Of a stretch of DNA of 64,000 nucleotides, positions 33,516 through 44,265 are shown piece by piece; the first letter of the stretch is position 1; each line of letters starts with the position of its first letter. This DNA comes from Nepenthes gracilis (lineage: Eukaryota > Streptophyta > Magnoliopsida > Caryophyllales > Nepenthaceae). Both the position numbers and the translations under genes were made by a program. The notes beneath the pieces are model-generated. The model worked only from the letters and a program-made list of their open reading frames with translations. It had not been told where the DNA came from and did no database searches. Where the stretch lies: the NCBI GenBank assembly GCA_033239525.1, contig BSYO01000013.1, positions 3,496,501-3,560,500 on the forward strand, written 5' to 3'.

Positions 33516-34140
33516 ATACATATATTTATTTATTTATATAACTATCTAAAAATATATTGGTTATATATAATTTTCTTTATACTTATGACTTAACTTTTTA
33601 TTAGTGGTTGCATTCTTAATCCCTTTTAAGAGCTTATTGTTATCTTAAATTAGAAGCTTTTATTTATTGTCAAAAAAGCAGTCACTATTTCAATAAAATT
33701 CTTGTAATATAGAAATCTTTAAAAGATATCAAAAAACTTAAATAAATTAAATCATGCGATATTTATTTTTTAAAATACTATTTTAATATAATTTTTTTGA
33801 TTAAAAATATTTAATACAGAAAAATTAAAATATTATGAATTAGGTTTAAATTTGTTGTTGGAATAATTTTGAATTTTTTTCCCTTATAATATTGTCTTGG
33901 ATTATTTTGTTATCTATTTTTGTTACATTCGTTATATTTTTTCAGAAGATATTTAAGATATTATTGATATGTTGATATTATTTTTTATTTTAATACGTGA
34001 TATATTATATTAAAAAAATAATTTTTTTAAGCCGTATGAACTATTCAAAGCAAATCAATCATTATATTAATTATTGAATTGTTTATCTTAATTGATAATT
34101 GATTGAATTCGATAAAAATCAAATAATAATATATAATTTT
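33516..34140. other. AT-rich sequence without recognisable features
   Basis: Extremely AT-rich. It could include the 3' LTR of the adjacent minus-strand copia element, but no border was identified. Confidence 0.4.
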
Positions 34141-34319
34141 TAATTACTCTCAGTGAGAATGGCCTTCCTCCCTGTGCTCTTCCTATTCCTCTCAGAGACA
34201 ATGTAATCCATGGCCAATCCACCTGACCTCCTGGTGTCTATAGTTGATTACCCCTTTTAATTACAATTAAATCTTTCTTTTTGTATTTTTTCTTGATTCT
34301 ATTGCTTGATTATATTGTA

Positions 34320-34674
34320 ATGGCAGTTTTATTGTCACAGAAAAGGTTCATTTTTTAAGTAGGAGCGAAGCCTAGTCCAATAAGCAGCTTCTTGATACAG
34401 AGTAGTTCGTAAAACCCTTTATCATTCTATGGAATACTGCTTCGGCACTGGAGAGTGCTACCACCTTTTATTTCTTACTTCTTCACGCAATAAGCTTCCT
34501 ACCAATAAACATGAAATATCCTGAATAGATCTTCCGTTTGTAGTGTTTTTAATTTAATTTGTATCTGTATAATTATTAATTTTTAAATGACCATTCTTTG
34601 AAGATTTAAGTCCCGTCCGTGGTGAGAACTTCAAGCATCTCAGCATTCAGGGTACCACATCCATGTGATCTTTA
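34320..34674 (-). pseudogene. Copia RNase H
   Basis: On the minus strand the segment after the solo LTR continues the copia protein with GLKSSKNGHLKINNYTD (near 34600). It ends with FCDN-type sequence near 34330. Stops are frequent. Confidence 0.7.
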
Positions 34675-34679
34675 CTAGT

Positions 34680-35544
34680 TGATGGGTCCTGGAACCCTAG
34701 GCCTAAAACCGCAGACACAGGCCCAAAGAGTCACATAAAAAGGCTTGCCCAAAAGGCCCATAAGCCCTATCAAATTCAAATGGCTGGCTCGTTTTTTAGC
34801 GCCTGGCCACCCGGGCGGACACTAAGACCCATTTGAGACTGGGACCACCAGGAGGGCCAAAATGACCCAGACGCCAGCTCAGATAGCCTACGCGGCGCAT
34901 GCTGCCACGAGCGACCAACGGCTCCTGACACGCCGTACCTGCCGGCCGTGCGCCTCTAAACGCCGTACCTGCAGGCCGTGCGCCTCTAAACGCCGTACTG
35001 CGCAGGCCGTGCGCCTCTAAACGCCGTATCTGCAGACTGTGACAGGTGTCCCTGTCACAGCCGCATCCACAGTGGTAGCGATGGTGGCAGGCAACCCTGA
35101 CATGCCAGCGGCACGTGTCGTCTCCCTTACGACATCACGTTCTCTATAAATACTCAACTTCAGCGGCTGAAGAAGGACCTTTTGCTTTCAGATCCTCCTA
35201 CCCATTCTCTAGCAAAAACCCTCCAAAGAAGAAAGAAAAGAGAGAAGTTACATTTCTTACGCTGTAACATCCTGAGAACGTCAAAGTTTCCCAGGCATCC
35301 ATTGTTGTACTTTCTCTTCACCATAGTGAGATTTCTCGGACTGATCGTCTGCTGCCGTGGTTTTTCACCCTTCGCCAGATTGAGGGGTTTTCCATGTAAA
35401 CAGACGTGTTCTCCCACTGCCCCCGTACTTTCCTCTCTTCATTCGACTTTTACTTACTTTGTGTTGTTCCAATCTGCCCGTCCGCGTGCTTAAGAAGCCG
35501 CTCGCACTTGATTTGACGTACGGCCAGATTCACAGGACGCAACA
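34680..35544 (+). mobile_element. Solo LTR (TSD CTAGT) nested in the copia element
   Basis: 865 bp, starting TGATGGGTCC and ending GGACGCAACA, with perfect duplication CTAGT at 34675-34679 and 35545-35549. Both ends resemble those of the 13 kb Tat-like element (TGTTGGGTCC / GACGCAACA), indicating the same lineage. TATA-like CTATAAATAC is near 35145. The interior and partner LTR are gone, as after LTR-LTR recombination. Confidence 0.9.
34931..35040 (+). repeat. 30-bp tandem triplication inside the solo LTR
   Basis: Three units of 30-31 bases beginning CGCCGTACCTG and ending GCGCCTCTAAA (34931-34960, 34961-34990, 34991-35021) are followed by a partial fourth. They lie upstream of the LTR TATA box, so they could be repeated enhancer elements. 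Confidence 0.85.
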
Positions 35545-35549
35545 CTAGT

Positions 35550-36520
35550 GTTATGTATAAATTGGTTAACTGTGCTTACAACGTATGTAATATCAAGGTG
35601 AGTATATAAAAGGTATATTAGTTTGCCACTTAGCCTCGAATACCTTCTTTTATCGGTTAGTGTTTGATCTCAATATTCTTTAAGTCTGTGATTTTGAACA
35701 ATTAGAATATCTACTGATTTGTACTTCAGTATTCCTATTACAGGTAATAAATCTAACATATATTTTCTTTAAGAAAGATATATTAACTGTTTGTACTTGG
35801 CAATTTCAATTTCCGAAAAATACTCGAATCCTTCTGAATTTTTTATTTCAAATTCGGTATAGCTAACTTCTTTTATAGTCTAAATATTTATTCTTTGTCA
35901 TTTTTTATGTCTGGGTCTCTTCTAATGAAAAATAAAATTCAATGATAATTTCGTTTGAGGTAAGGCCTGTAGCATAGAGGATTAGAGCACGTGGTTTTGA
36001 ACCTTAGTGTTGAGGGATAATCATGTTATCTATATATACTATCAATGCGGTTATCTTACTCAACTTGTGTTTTAGAAATAGTGTATGGTTTGAATTGCTT
36101 TACCCGAGTCCGTACTCCTTCATTGCAAGAGTAAACCACCCAAACCATGCTTGAGGTGATTATTTTAGTTTATATAATGCTTGTCGAAAATTACATACAA
36201 TCTTGGTTTTAATGTGTGTAGCCTGAACGAAAGTCCACATACGCTTCATCTTCAAGATTGCCATTGAGAAGGGCATTCTTTACATTAAATTAATATAATG
36301 GTCAGCTAAGGTTAAGTGTAAGAGATTTTAATATTTAGTTTCACAACTCCCGAGAAAGTTTTTTTGTAGTCTGCCCCGTATATTTGTGTATAGCATTTTG
36401 TCATTAGTCTTAATTTATACATTTTCATAGATCCATCCACTCTATATTTGATAAAAAAATATCTATTTGTATCCTACCGCTTTCTTGCTTTTAGATAATG
36501 GAATTAGCATCCAATTATTA
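35550..36520 (-). pseudogene. Copia reverse transcriptase
   Basis: Blocks recognisable on the minus strand are FIKYRVDGSMKMYKLR and YTQIYGADYKKTF (36350-36490), NVKNALLNGNLEDEAYVDF (about 36220-36280), and VYIDNMI at about 36018-36040 where YVDD is expected. Then GKLIYLLYTHLDITYVVSTV lies near 35560-35620. A non-copia insert or replacement (tRNA-like, 35964-36016) directly follows the active-site block. Many stops. Confidence 0.82.
35964..36016 (+). other. Fragment resembling plastid tRNA-Arg(ACG)
   Basis: The plus strand reads GGCCTGTAGCATAGAGGATT then AGAGCACGTGG, close to the acceptor, D-arm and anticodon-stem region of chloroplast trnR-ACG as I remember it (about 42 of 53 positions, with an uninterrupted 19-base match). 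The anticodon loop and the T arm are changed or missing, so it is not a functional tRNA gene. It may be a nuclear plastid DNA fragment or a captured tRNA. Confidence 0.5.
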
Positions 36521-37047
36521 TTTTTTAGCAGGGTCTCTGTTTCTTCTTTCATCGTCTGAGTCCATTTCGGATTAGATAAGACTTCCTAGATTTCAGCCGA
36601 GGTATAACTTGAGAAAGGTATATACACAATACTTTCAGGGGTTTATATAGTCATTTGGTAGACACATAGTTGACTATTGAAATATTTGATCTTCACTCTT
36701 TAACATTCGGGGGGTATTTGTTTAATAGTTTATCATAATTTTTCCTAAAAGGTAAAATATATTTGGTAGGAGTATTCAAGTCACTTATATTTGAGAGTGC
36801 ATTAGGAATGCTTACTTCAGAGATATTCTCAGAAGATGGTTCTGTAAGTATTGAAAAAGTGGGAGTTTAGTTTCATTTTTAAAGACATATCAATTTTAGA
36901 AAGTGTATTCTGCCGTGCAACCCATCCCTAGGTTTGGTGCTTTATCCACCTCTATTTGACTATTTAGCCAGTCAAAATATAGTCAATTCTGCTATTTATC
37001 CCAAGCCTCTCGCTAAAATGAAAAATTAGGGCTTAGGGAAAAAAGTG

Positions 37048-37800
37048 CTAGACTCTATAAATATAGCACATATGTGCATTTAGTAGAAGAATCATAGCAT
37101 CGATAGCCCTTCTAGTGGATACGGTATCCAAAAATAAGCATTGGAGAGCACATGCTAGAACTTGGAATGGAGTCTTAAATTTCAAGACTTTGGAGGGTAG
37201 TTTGTTGAGTAAGTATATGATGATGGACACAACATCAATCCACTATTGAGTCGACACAAGAGCCTCATTTAGTAATGTTTGGATAGTTTCAAGAATTTAT
37301 TAATTCTTTCGTTCAAGTATACCCTTTTAATGAGGGGCATGAGGATAGGATGTCTCATGAATGAGCACATAGTGGTGGAAAGAGTTGTGGAGCCATTAAT
37401 TAGCATATTCAACGCTATTAACAGAGTGGAGAACTTGTAACATGGCTGTAAATTGAGTCTGATTCATTACATGGAATGATTGACAAACTTATAGCACTTT
37501 ATTTTTATGCTTAATCAAGTAAAGCCAGGTCATACATTTATAACCATCAACAAATATGACAAACCAACCAATACCGAAACTAATAAAGATATGAGAAAGA
37601 CTCCACATATCATAATGAGCTAAAACAAATAAAATAATTCTTTTACTCATACTTAGTAGATAGCGACTTTTAGCTATATTGCAAATATTACATTTAAAAT
37701 CAAATAACACTTTATTAGTGAATAGATAAGGCAGTAAATGTTTCAAATAACCAAAATTTGGATGTCCAAATTGTCGATACCATAGCAAGATTTATTGCTC
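37048..37800 (-). pseudogene. Copia pre-integrase and integrase fragments
   Basis: The segment 37489-37788 shows GAG_pre-integrase (WYRQFGHPNFGYLKHLLP, CNICNIAKSR) and the start of the integrase core (FVDGYKCMTWLYL). The segment 37048-37230 continues with IIYLLNKLPSKVLKFKTPFQVL, the usual end of the core region. Stops and a missing stretch separate them. Confidence 0.8.
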
Positions 37801-38898
37801 TCTTTCATTACTTTGAATGCAATGAGTATGACCCACACTGATGTCTTCCATGTAGTATAGCTCTCTTCTTTTAGTACCGTGCCCAATTATCTCCTTGATG
37901 GAAATATCTCAAAGAAGAAAAAATGTAAAATTAGAACAATGCAGTTTAATTTTGTAGTGACTCAACTAACAGATAATAATTTACGTGAGAGTTATGGTAT
38001 AAGTAACGTATTTAACAATTTGAGAGAAGAAGAGCAATCACATATCTAACCCCTGTGACCGGAGAGGCAATCCCATTAGCATTTGCAACACTGGTGTATT
38101 GTGGTGGAAATGTTGTAGTAAAATCAATAGCTGCAAAAGTCATATGGTTTGTGGCTTAGCTAAGCACCATGATCAACATCACAAGATGAGGTATCTAAGT
38201 TAAAGCCACAATTATCTATATCAAAGACGGATCCTATGTCTTAAAAATCTCAATCTGGAGAATTAAAGAAAGTTAAGAGCTCAACTAACATTACAACCAT
38301 CTTGCCTGTGATTATATCCGTACTGATTGGGTCCTTTTTCTTTGCCTGCAATTCATATCACCAACCAGGATAGTCATTTTTTAAAAGTAGTTCTCACTTG
38401 TGCCGCTGGTTGCTACAATATTAGAATTTCATTCCATTAGGAATGGCCCTTGAGTTAGAGGATGTAGTGCCCTTCCCAATCTTGTGATTGGAGGTCATAG
38501 TAGAGGGTGCAGTAGCCAAACTTAATTTCAACACCTCTGTGGCCAAAACAGTACCTGAGGAATCACTGTTACTTAGAAATGCCCATCGGAGAGCCTTCCT
38601 GTGGACATGCGCATAAGCTTGTTCAACGAACAGAAATGGGTTCATCTGAAGCACATCGTTGCGAATGTTATCGAGACGCTCATCCAGACCGTCACGGAAG
38701 ATGTAAACCCAATCCAGTTGGAGTCAGCTTTCATAAGGTTGGATGTCAGTGGCATATTTCATTGGATTGGGACAGCGGAAATCGATTTCTCTCCAAAGGT
38801 CTTGCAGTTTGGTGTAGAAATTTTCAACGGAGCTGCCAGCTTGTCGAAGGCGAGCCACATGTCGACGGAGTTCGTATACTTGGGAAATATCAGTACCA

Positions 38899-39270
38899 TC
38901 AAAATGAGTCGTAGCAATGGCATATCAAACCATTTTTTGCAATGGAAAATCGAATGAATTTGCCAATGAGTGCTGGATCCATGGAGTTTATTTTCCATTC
39001 TTTGACAATGGCATTATTGGTATGCCATTTTCGAAAGGGGGAATCTTCCTGTGGCGGTGGAGGACAGTCGCTGTTGATATAGACAAGTTTGTTTTTGCTG
39101 GAGATATATATCTCCATAACCTGGGACCAAAGGAAGTAGTTGGAACCATCTAACTTGATGCCCATAGGAGCGGTCAAGTTTTCAGTGGTCAGACTTGGGA
39201 CCTGAGTTTTGGAGAGAATTTCAGTCATTTGGTTGGTAAGGGCGATGAGGATGACGTTTCTACCAGCCAT
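38899..39270 (-). pseudogene. Copia gag, N-terminal part
   Basis: Start ATG at 39270 (MAGRNVIL). KLDGSNYFLWSQVMEIYI and WKINSMDPALIGKF match the copia-type gag polypeptide family of plants. The frame is lost after about 38900; further gag lies in degraded sequence toward 38500. Confidence 0.8.
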
Positions 39271-39741
39271 TGCAAGCAAAATCAAACGGAGAACAGAGCA
39301 GCAATCTCTTATTTGAAATAAAAATAAAAAAAAGCAGGAAATTAAGGCTTTGCTGGGAAGCAATCGGGACAACAAGGGCCGAAATTGAATAGCAAGGGAG
39401 GTCCTCGCGCTAGATCAATTGCAGAGGCACAAAATCAGAATACAATACCAACGTTTTGAAATCTGGTGAGGAATGGGGAGGAGTAGAAGTTTCTTGATTT
39501 TCTGTAACTCCATATAAATGCAACAAAGAGGAGAGAGAATCAGGAAAAGTCTCAGACAAATTGAATAATCGTGCCTCTAATATCATGTTAATCTTCCTTT
39601 ATTGTATTTTTTCTTAATTCCATTTCGCTGAAAGAAAAATTTACAAAGCTAAATATGGGTTTACACTCCTAATTTTGGGCTATACAAATATCACAAATAT
39701 CTTACCATTGAATGAGCTATGATTTTATTTAATTTTATATT

Positions 39742-41801
39742 TTTTGGGGTTCAACATCCGAATTCACCCATAATCCAGCGTAACGTAAAACTCGAACCCC
39801 CTGTCAGTCGACAATTACCAATTTATGAGTAAGGATAAAAAAATGTACAACATTTTTAAAGTGGAAATCCTTCTCAAGCCAAAGGAAAAAATCATGAGAC
39901 AAACTTCGAATAAGACTTCCACTATGTAAAATCAGTTATAAAAATCAACGAAACAAAATACCCGCTGCACATTCGAGACAGAATAAGAAAAATAATATCC
40001 AGAGTAAGAAAACTCTCTTTCCCTATTGTCTCTCTGTTTTTCTTCTCTCATTCCTTTCACTGGTAGTGCACTTTACTGAATTTGATTTTACAAGTGTGGT
40101 TGTAGACGATGAACAATGAAAGCTCTCTTCTACACTCCCTATTCCATTCCATTCTCCTTCCACGTTCTACCGCAACTATTACAGCTGCTACTTCTGTCTA
40201 CCGCACACACAGCCGCTGCCATGTCCGCTCGACTCTTTCACTTGCAGCCCTCATATTACTGCTTGCCTTGTCTTTCCCCTGAAGCGCCTGGTTTGCTCTT
40301 TATAAAGACTCCGACTCTAAATCCATATGTTCACCTAACTCAATTCTTGCAGATGATTTGTCACACTAACCCTGTCTTTTTCTGCAACCTCACCAATTTT
40401 CGTGCTTTTTCAGACACGCATACTCTGTAGGTCAACCTACTTTCTACACAGAAGGCACATACTCTGCATGACAACTACCTACTCTACAAAATTTACAAAC
40501 TCTGGTAAGTCAACTGCTTTGCACAGTCAGCTGTCAGCATTCTAGACAAGTTGTCCTTCGCCATCACCTAGTGTCCTTGGTCTTTATTAGTCTCTTTGCC
40601 GAACACAACCTGCTGACCATCCGGCCTTTGTCCATTTTAAAATTCCATTTCGAAATTCCTCTCTTGGAATTCTAATCTGACTAAGTCATTCTAGAAATCC
40701 CATTCCGAAATATTTCGGAATGCATTCCAAAATGCCCATTCCAAAAATCTCATTCCAGAATTGCATTCTTGAATGCCCATTCTTGCCTCTTCTACCGGAA
40801 TTCCAAACTGACAAATCCATACCGCCAAAACCATTCCGGCCAAAACCATTCCGGTCAAAACTATACCGACCAAAACCAAATCGGTAAATTCTATTCTGGC
40901 CTTTTCCATTCTGGCCTTTTCCATACCAATAATTTTATACTGGTAAATTTCATGCCGGTAAAACCAAATTGATAAATTTCATACCAATAAAACCAATTCG
41001 GTAAATTCTAGCCCTACATGGCTACACCGGCAATTGCCACTCCTGCAATTGCAACTCCTACAAATTGGCCACTTTGAGATTTGTCCCACTAGCAAAATGG
41101 TCACTTTGGCTCTAACCGATCATTTCACTGTAACTGGTCATTTTTGCCCAACTAGCCAATTTACTCCAACCGACCATTTTGTGTCAACCGGGTATTTTGG
41201 CGCAACTAGGCAAAATTGTCCTAGCCTAGCACCTTACTACAATCGGGCAATTTTGCCCCAATCTGGCATTTTAGCATAATCGGGCATTTTGCCCTCTCGA
41301 CATTTGTCGCCTTCGGTAAACGGTTTTCTCCGAGATTTGCCTTATCTAACAAATGGTTTTCTCCGAAATTTACCTTCTCCAGCAAATGATTACTCCGAGA
41401 TTTGCCTACTCCAACAAATAGACTCCTCTAAAATTTATATTCTCGGGCAAATGGTCACCTCCAAGATTTGTCTTTTCCGACAGATGATCATCCTCCAAGA
41501 TTTGCCTTCTCCGGCAAATGGTCTTCTCCGAGATTTGTCCGTTTCGGTAAATGGTCACTTTGAGATTTGCCTAATCCGGAAAATGGTCACATTCAAAATT
41601 TGCCTTCTCTGGCAAATAGTTACTCCGAGATTTGCCTGCTCCGACAAATAGTTACTTTGAGATTTGCCATTTCGGCAAATGGACTTCCTGGTCTTTATTG
41701 CAACTAATTTACAGAACTCCGAACATCACTCAAAACCTGTGTGATCTTCCAATAACGTGTCCGTTTGTTGAGTCACCTACAATAGGTGACCAAACCCAAC
41801 A
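39742..41801 (-). repeat. LTR (3' in element orientation), about 2.06 kb
   Basis: Homologous to 42166-43881 throughout, but longer because short-repeat arrays are expanded. It holds a block of ATTCCGGAAT-like motifs (40680-40790), an array around CCGGTAAA (40790-41010), an array around CATTTTGCC (41050-41300) and twelve ATTTGCC-GGCAAAT hairpin units (41300-41690). Confidence 0.85.
41300..41690. repeat. Array of 12 short hairpin units
   Basis: Units of about 27-35 bases, each reading approximately CCGAGATTTGCC-TTCTCC-GGCAAATGGT. The 7-base arms ATTTGCC/GGCAAAT are inverted around a 6-base spacer. Sequence varies between units but the pairing is usually kept. Confidence 0.85.
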
Positions 41802-42165
41802 AACTTTCCCTTACGACCATATGGGAAAAATCTTTGCCTTTTTTCAGTAACCGTCATCGCCTCTCTTTTGGCAGTTTCCCTTCAATTGGGATTTCAGCAT
41901 TGGCCTCCGCAAGCCTGAACGATACTTTCTTCCACTCCACTGAACTTGGAGTAGTCCAACTCCCCATCAACTTCTCCGCAATCAAATCATTCTCCCTTAC
42001 AATCTGCCTTGGCCGTGCTCAGCTCCACCATTGGCCGTGCTCAACTCCGCCCTTGGTCCTCCGAAGTGCTTTTACTGTTTCTTGTATCACACTAAATGAC
42101 AAACTCCTCGACAATGACACCATTAAAACCTGAGATACTTGATACAACCTATATCTAATACCACT

Positions 42166-43881
42166 TGTTGGAGTTCGACACTCAGATTTAAACACAATAT
42201 GGTGTAGCAAAAAATCCGAACCCTCCGTCAGTCAACAATTACTAATTTAGTAGGAGTAATGAATAAAAAGTGCACAATATTTTTAACATAGAAACCCTTA
42301 TTAAGCTGAAGAAAAAAATCATGGGACAAACTCTGAATAAGGCTTTCACTATGTAAAATCAGTTACAAAAACCCTCAAGACAGAATACCCGCTATACACC
42401 CGAGACAAAATAAGAAAAACAATCTCCAGAGTAAGGAAACTCCCATTTCCTTTTATCTCTCTGTTTTTCTTCTCTCATTCTTCTCACTAGTGGTGCACTC
42501 TTCTCACTTTGATTTTACAAGAGCAGCGGTAAACGGCGCACGATGAGAGCTTCCTTCCGCACTCCCTATTCCATTCCACTCTCCTTCCACGTTCCATCGC
42601 AGCCATTACCGCAGCTACTTCCTTCTACCGCACTCGCGGCCGCTGCCACAACCGCTCACCTCTTTCACTTGTAGCCCTTACATTGCTGCTTGCCTTGTCT
42701 TTCTCGTGAAGTGCCTAGTGTGCTCTTTATAAAAACTCTGGTGACAAATTCATCTGTTCACCTGGCCCGATTCTTACAGATAATTTGTCACACCAACCCT
42801 ATCTTTTCCTGCAACTTCACCAATTCTTGCGCTTCTCCAGACACGCATGCTCTACAAGTCAACTTGCTCATTACACAGACGGCACATACTCTGCATGATA
42901 GCTACCTGCTTTACAAACTTATCAACTTTGGTAAGTCAACTGTTAGCATTCCAAACAAGCTATCCTTGGCCATCACTTAGTGTCCTTGGTCTTCACTAGT
43001 CTCTTTGACCAACACAACGTACTGACTGTCCGACCTTTGTCCATTCCGAAACTCCATTCCAGAATTCCTCTCTTGGATTTTCTCTCTTGGAAGTCCAATC
43101 CGGCCAAGTCATTCAAGAAATCCCACTCTGGAATGCCCATTCTTGCCTCTTCTACCGAAATTCCAAACTGGCAATTCCATATTGGATAAAACCATACCAG
43201 CCAAAACCATACCGGTAATCCAAACTGGTAAATTCCATTATGGCCTTTTCCATACTGGCATTTTCCAAACCGGTAATTTTATATCGGTAAATTTCATACC
43301 GGTAAGACCAAACTAATAAATTTCATACCGGTAAAACCAATCCGGTAAATTCTAGCCTTACATGGCTACATCAGCAATTACCACTACAGGAAATTGGTCA
43401 CCCCGAGATTTGCCCAATGGGTAAATTTGTCATTTTGGCTCGAACCGGTCATTTCACAGCAACCGGCCGTTTTCATCCAACCAGCCATTTTGCCACAACT
43501 GGCCATTTTGGCACAACAGGGCAAAATTGTCCCAACCTGGCACTTTGCTGCAACCGGGTAATTTCGCCCCAACCTGACACTTTGACGCAACCAGGCATTT
43601 TGCCCTCTCCAACATTTGCTACTCCAATAAACAGTCTTCTCCGAGATTTTTCATCTCCGGTAAATGGTCACCTCCGAGATTTGCCTTCTCCGACAAATGG
43701 TCTTCTCTGAGATTCGCCTACTGCAAATGGTCATTTCGAGATTTGCCACTTCGGTAAATGGACTTTCTGGTCTTTGCTGGAACCAGCTTGCAGCATTCCG
43801 AACATTATATAAAACTTGTGTGTTCCTCCGATGATGTGTCCGTTTATTGAGTCACCCACAAGGGGGTGACCAAACCAAACA
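42166..43881 (-). repeat. LTR (5' in element orientation), about 1.72 kb
   Basis: Begins TGTTGGAGTTCG and ends CCAAACA on the plus strand. Same arrays as its partner, but only five ATTTGCC-type hairpin units (43605-43760). Confidence 0.85.
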
Positions 43882-43886
43882 ATACT

Positions 43887-44260
43887 TATGATTTTATAGA
43901 ATTTTATAAGATTTTATATGATCCCTTTCACTGCTCACGCCAACAATTACGTCTGCAACTAATTCCTTCTCTGCAGCAAACAACAAACCGTAGAACCTTC
44001 GGTTTACTAATCCCAATGGTACCATTTTCTTGATCTTTTTCACATCCGAATCATGCAGAGGTTCTCATATTCCCTCTATATGGATTATCAATTGGAGTGG
44101 AAACAGTCTCGACTTTTCCCAGAGGAGACAGAAATGGCTATCACTATTAGCCCTGTGCGGAGCCTCGAGCTTTGGTTCATATGAATTCAATTGTGCACCT
44201 CATATAACTAGAAAAGGAGGAAATTGCTGAACTATTAGAAGCATTGTTTATTCGTTGTTG
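43887..44260. other. Unassigned sequence between two LTR elements
   Basis: No gene or element recognised. A short open stretch at 44057-44191 has no identifiable homology. Confidence 0.3.
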
Positions 44261-44265
44261 AATTG

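Larger units (their letters stand above)
34141..39741 (-). mobile_element. Degenerate Ty1/copia retrotransposon, interrupted by a solo LTR
   Basis: Read on the minus strand the order is: LTR remnant (39741-39591), a primer-site-like TGATATTAGAGGC (39585-39573, cf. tRNA-iMet TGGTATCAGAGC), gag, pre-integrase and integrase, RT and RNase H. Integrase before RT defines Ty1/copia. Every domain is broken by stops and shifts. A solo LTR (34680-35544) splits it between the RT/connection region and RNase H. The LTR remnant at the right is cut by the non-autonomous element starting at 39742. Several nested insertions show it is old. Confidence 0.88.
39742..43881 (-). mobile_element. Non-autonomous LTR retrotransposon with long LTRs and 364-bp interior
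   Basis: Two homologous long repeats (39742-41801 and 42166-43881) flank a short non-coding interior (41802-42165). In minus orientation a TGGTATTAGAT primer site lies two bases after the right-hand LTR (42163-42153 region), resembling tRNA-iMet PBS. A purine tract AAGGGAAAG precedes the left-hand LTR (about 41804-41812). Flanking bases ATATT (39737-39741) and ATACT (43882-43886) look like a target duplication with one change. It has no coding capacity, so it must have been moved in trans. It is TRIM/LARD-like in organisation but with unusually long LTRs for such a short interior. Confidence 0.8.

Noticed and set aside
35182..35493. 103-codon plus-strand frame in the solo LTR
   Set aside because: Entirely inside an LTR with matching target duplication; no domain.
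38579..38957. Plus-strand open frames opposite the copia gag
   Set aside because: The copia protein homology in this interval is on the minus strand.
40116..40430. Open frame of about 100 codons in the long LTR (similar one near 42690)
   Set aside because: Lies inside LTR sequence, is not preserved in the same frame in the partner LTR and has no domain.
41280..41700. CRISPR-like regularly spaced palindromes
   Set aside because: Units are diverged, there are no unique spacers of constant length, and the context is a plant LTR, so a tandem hairpin array is the right description.
41034..41850. Open frames with repeated short motifs over the hairpin arrays
   Set aside because: The apparent protein repeats simply reflect the nucleotide arrays, and the frames are not conserved between the two LTRs.
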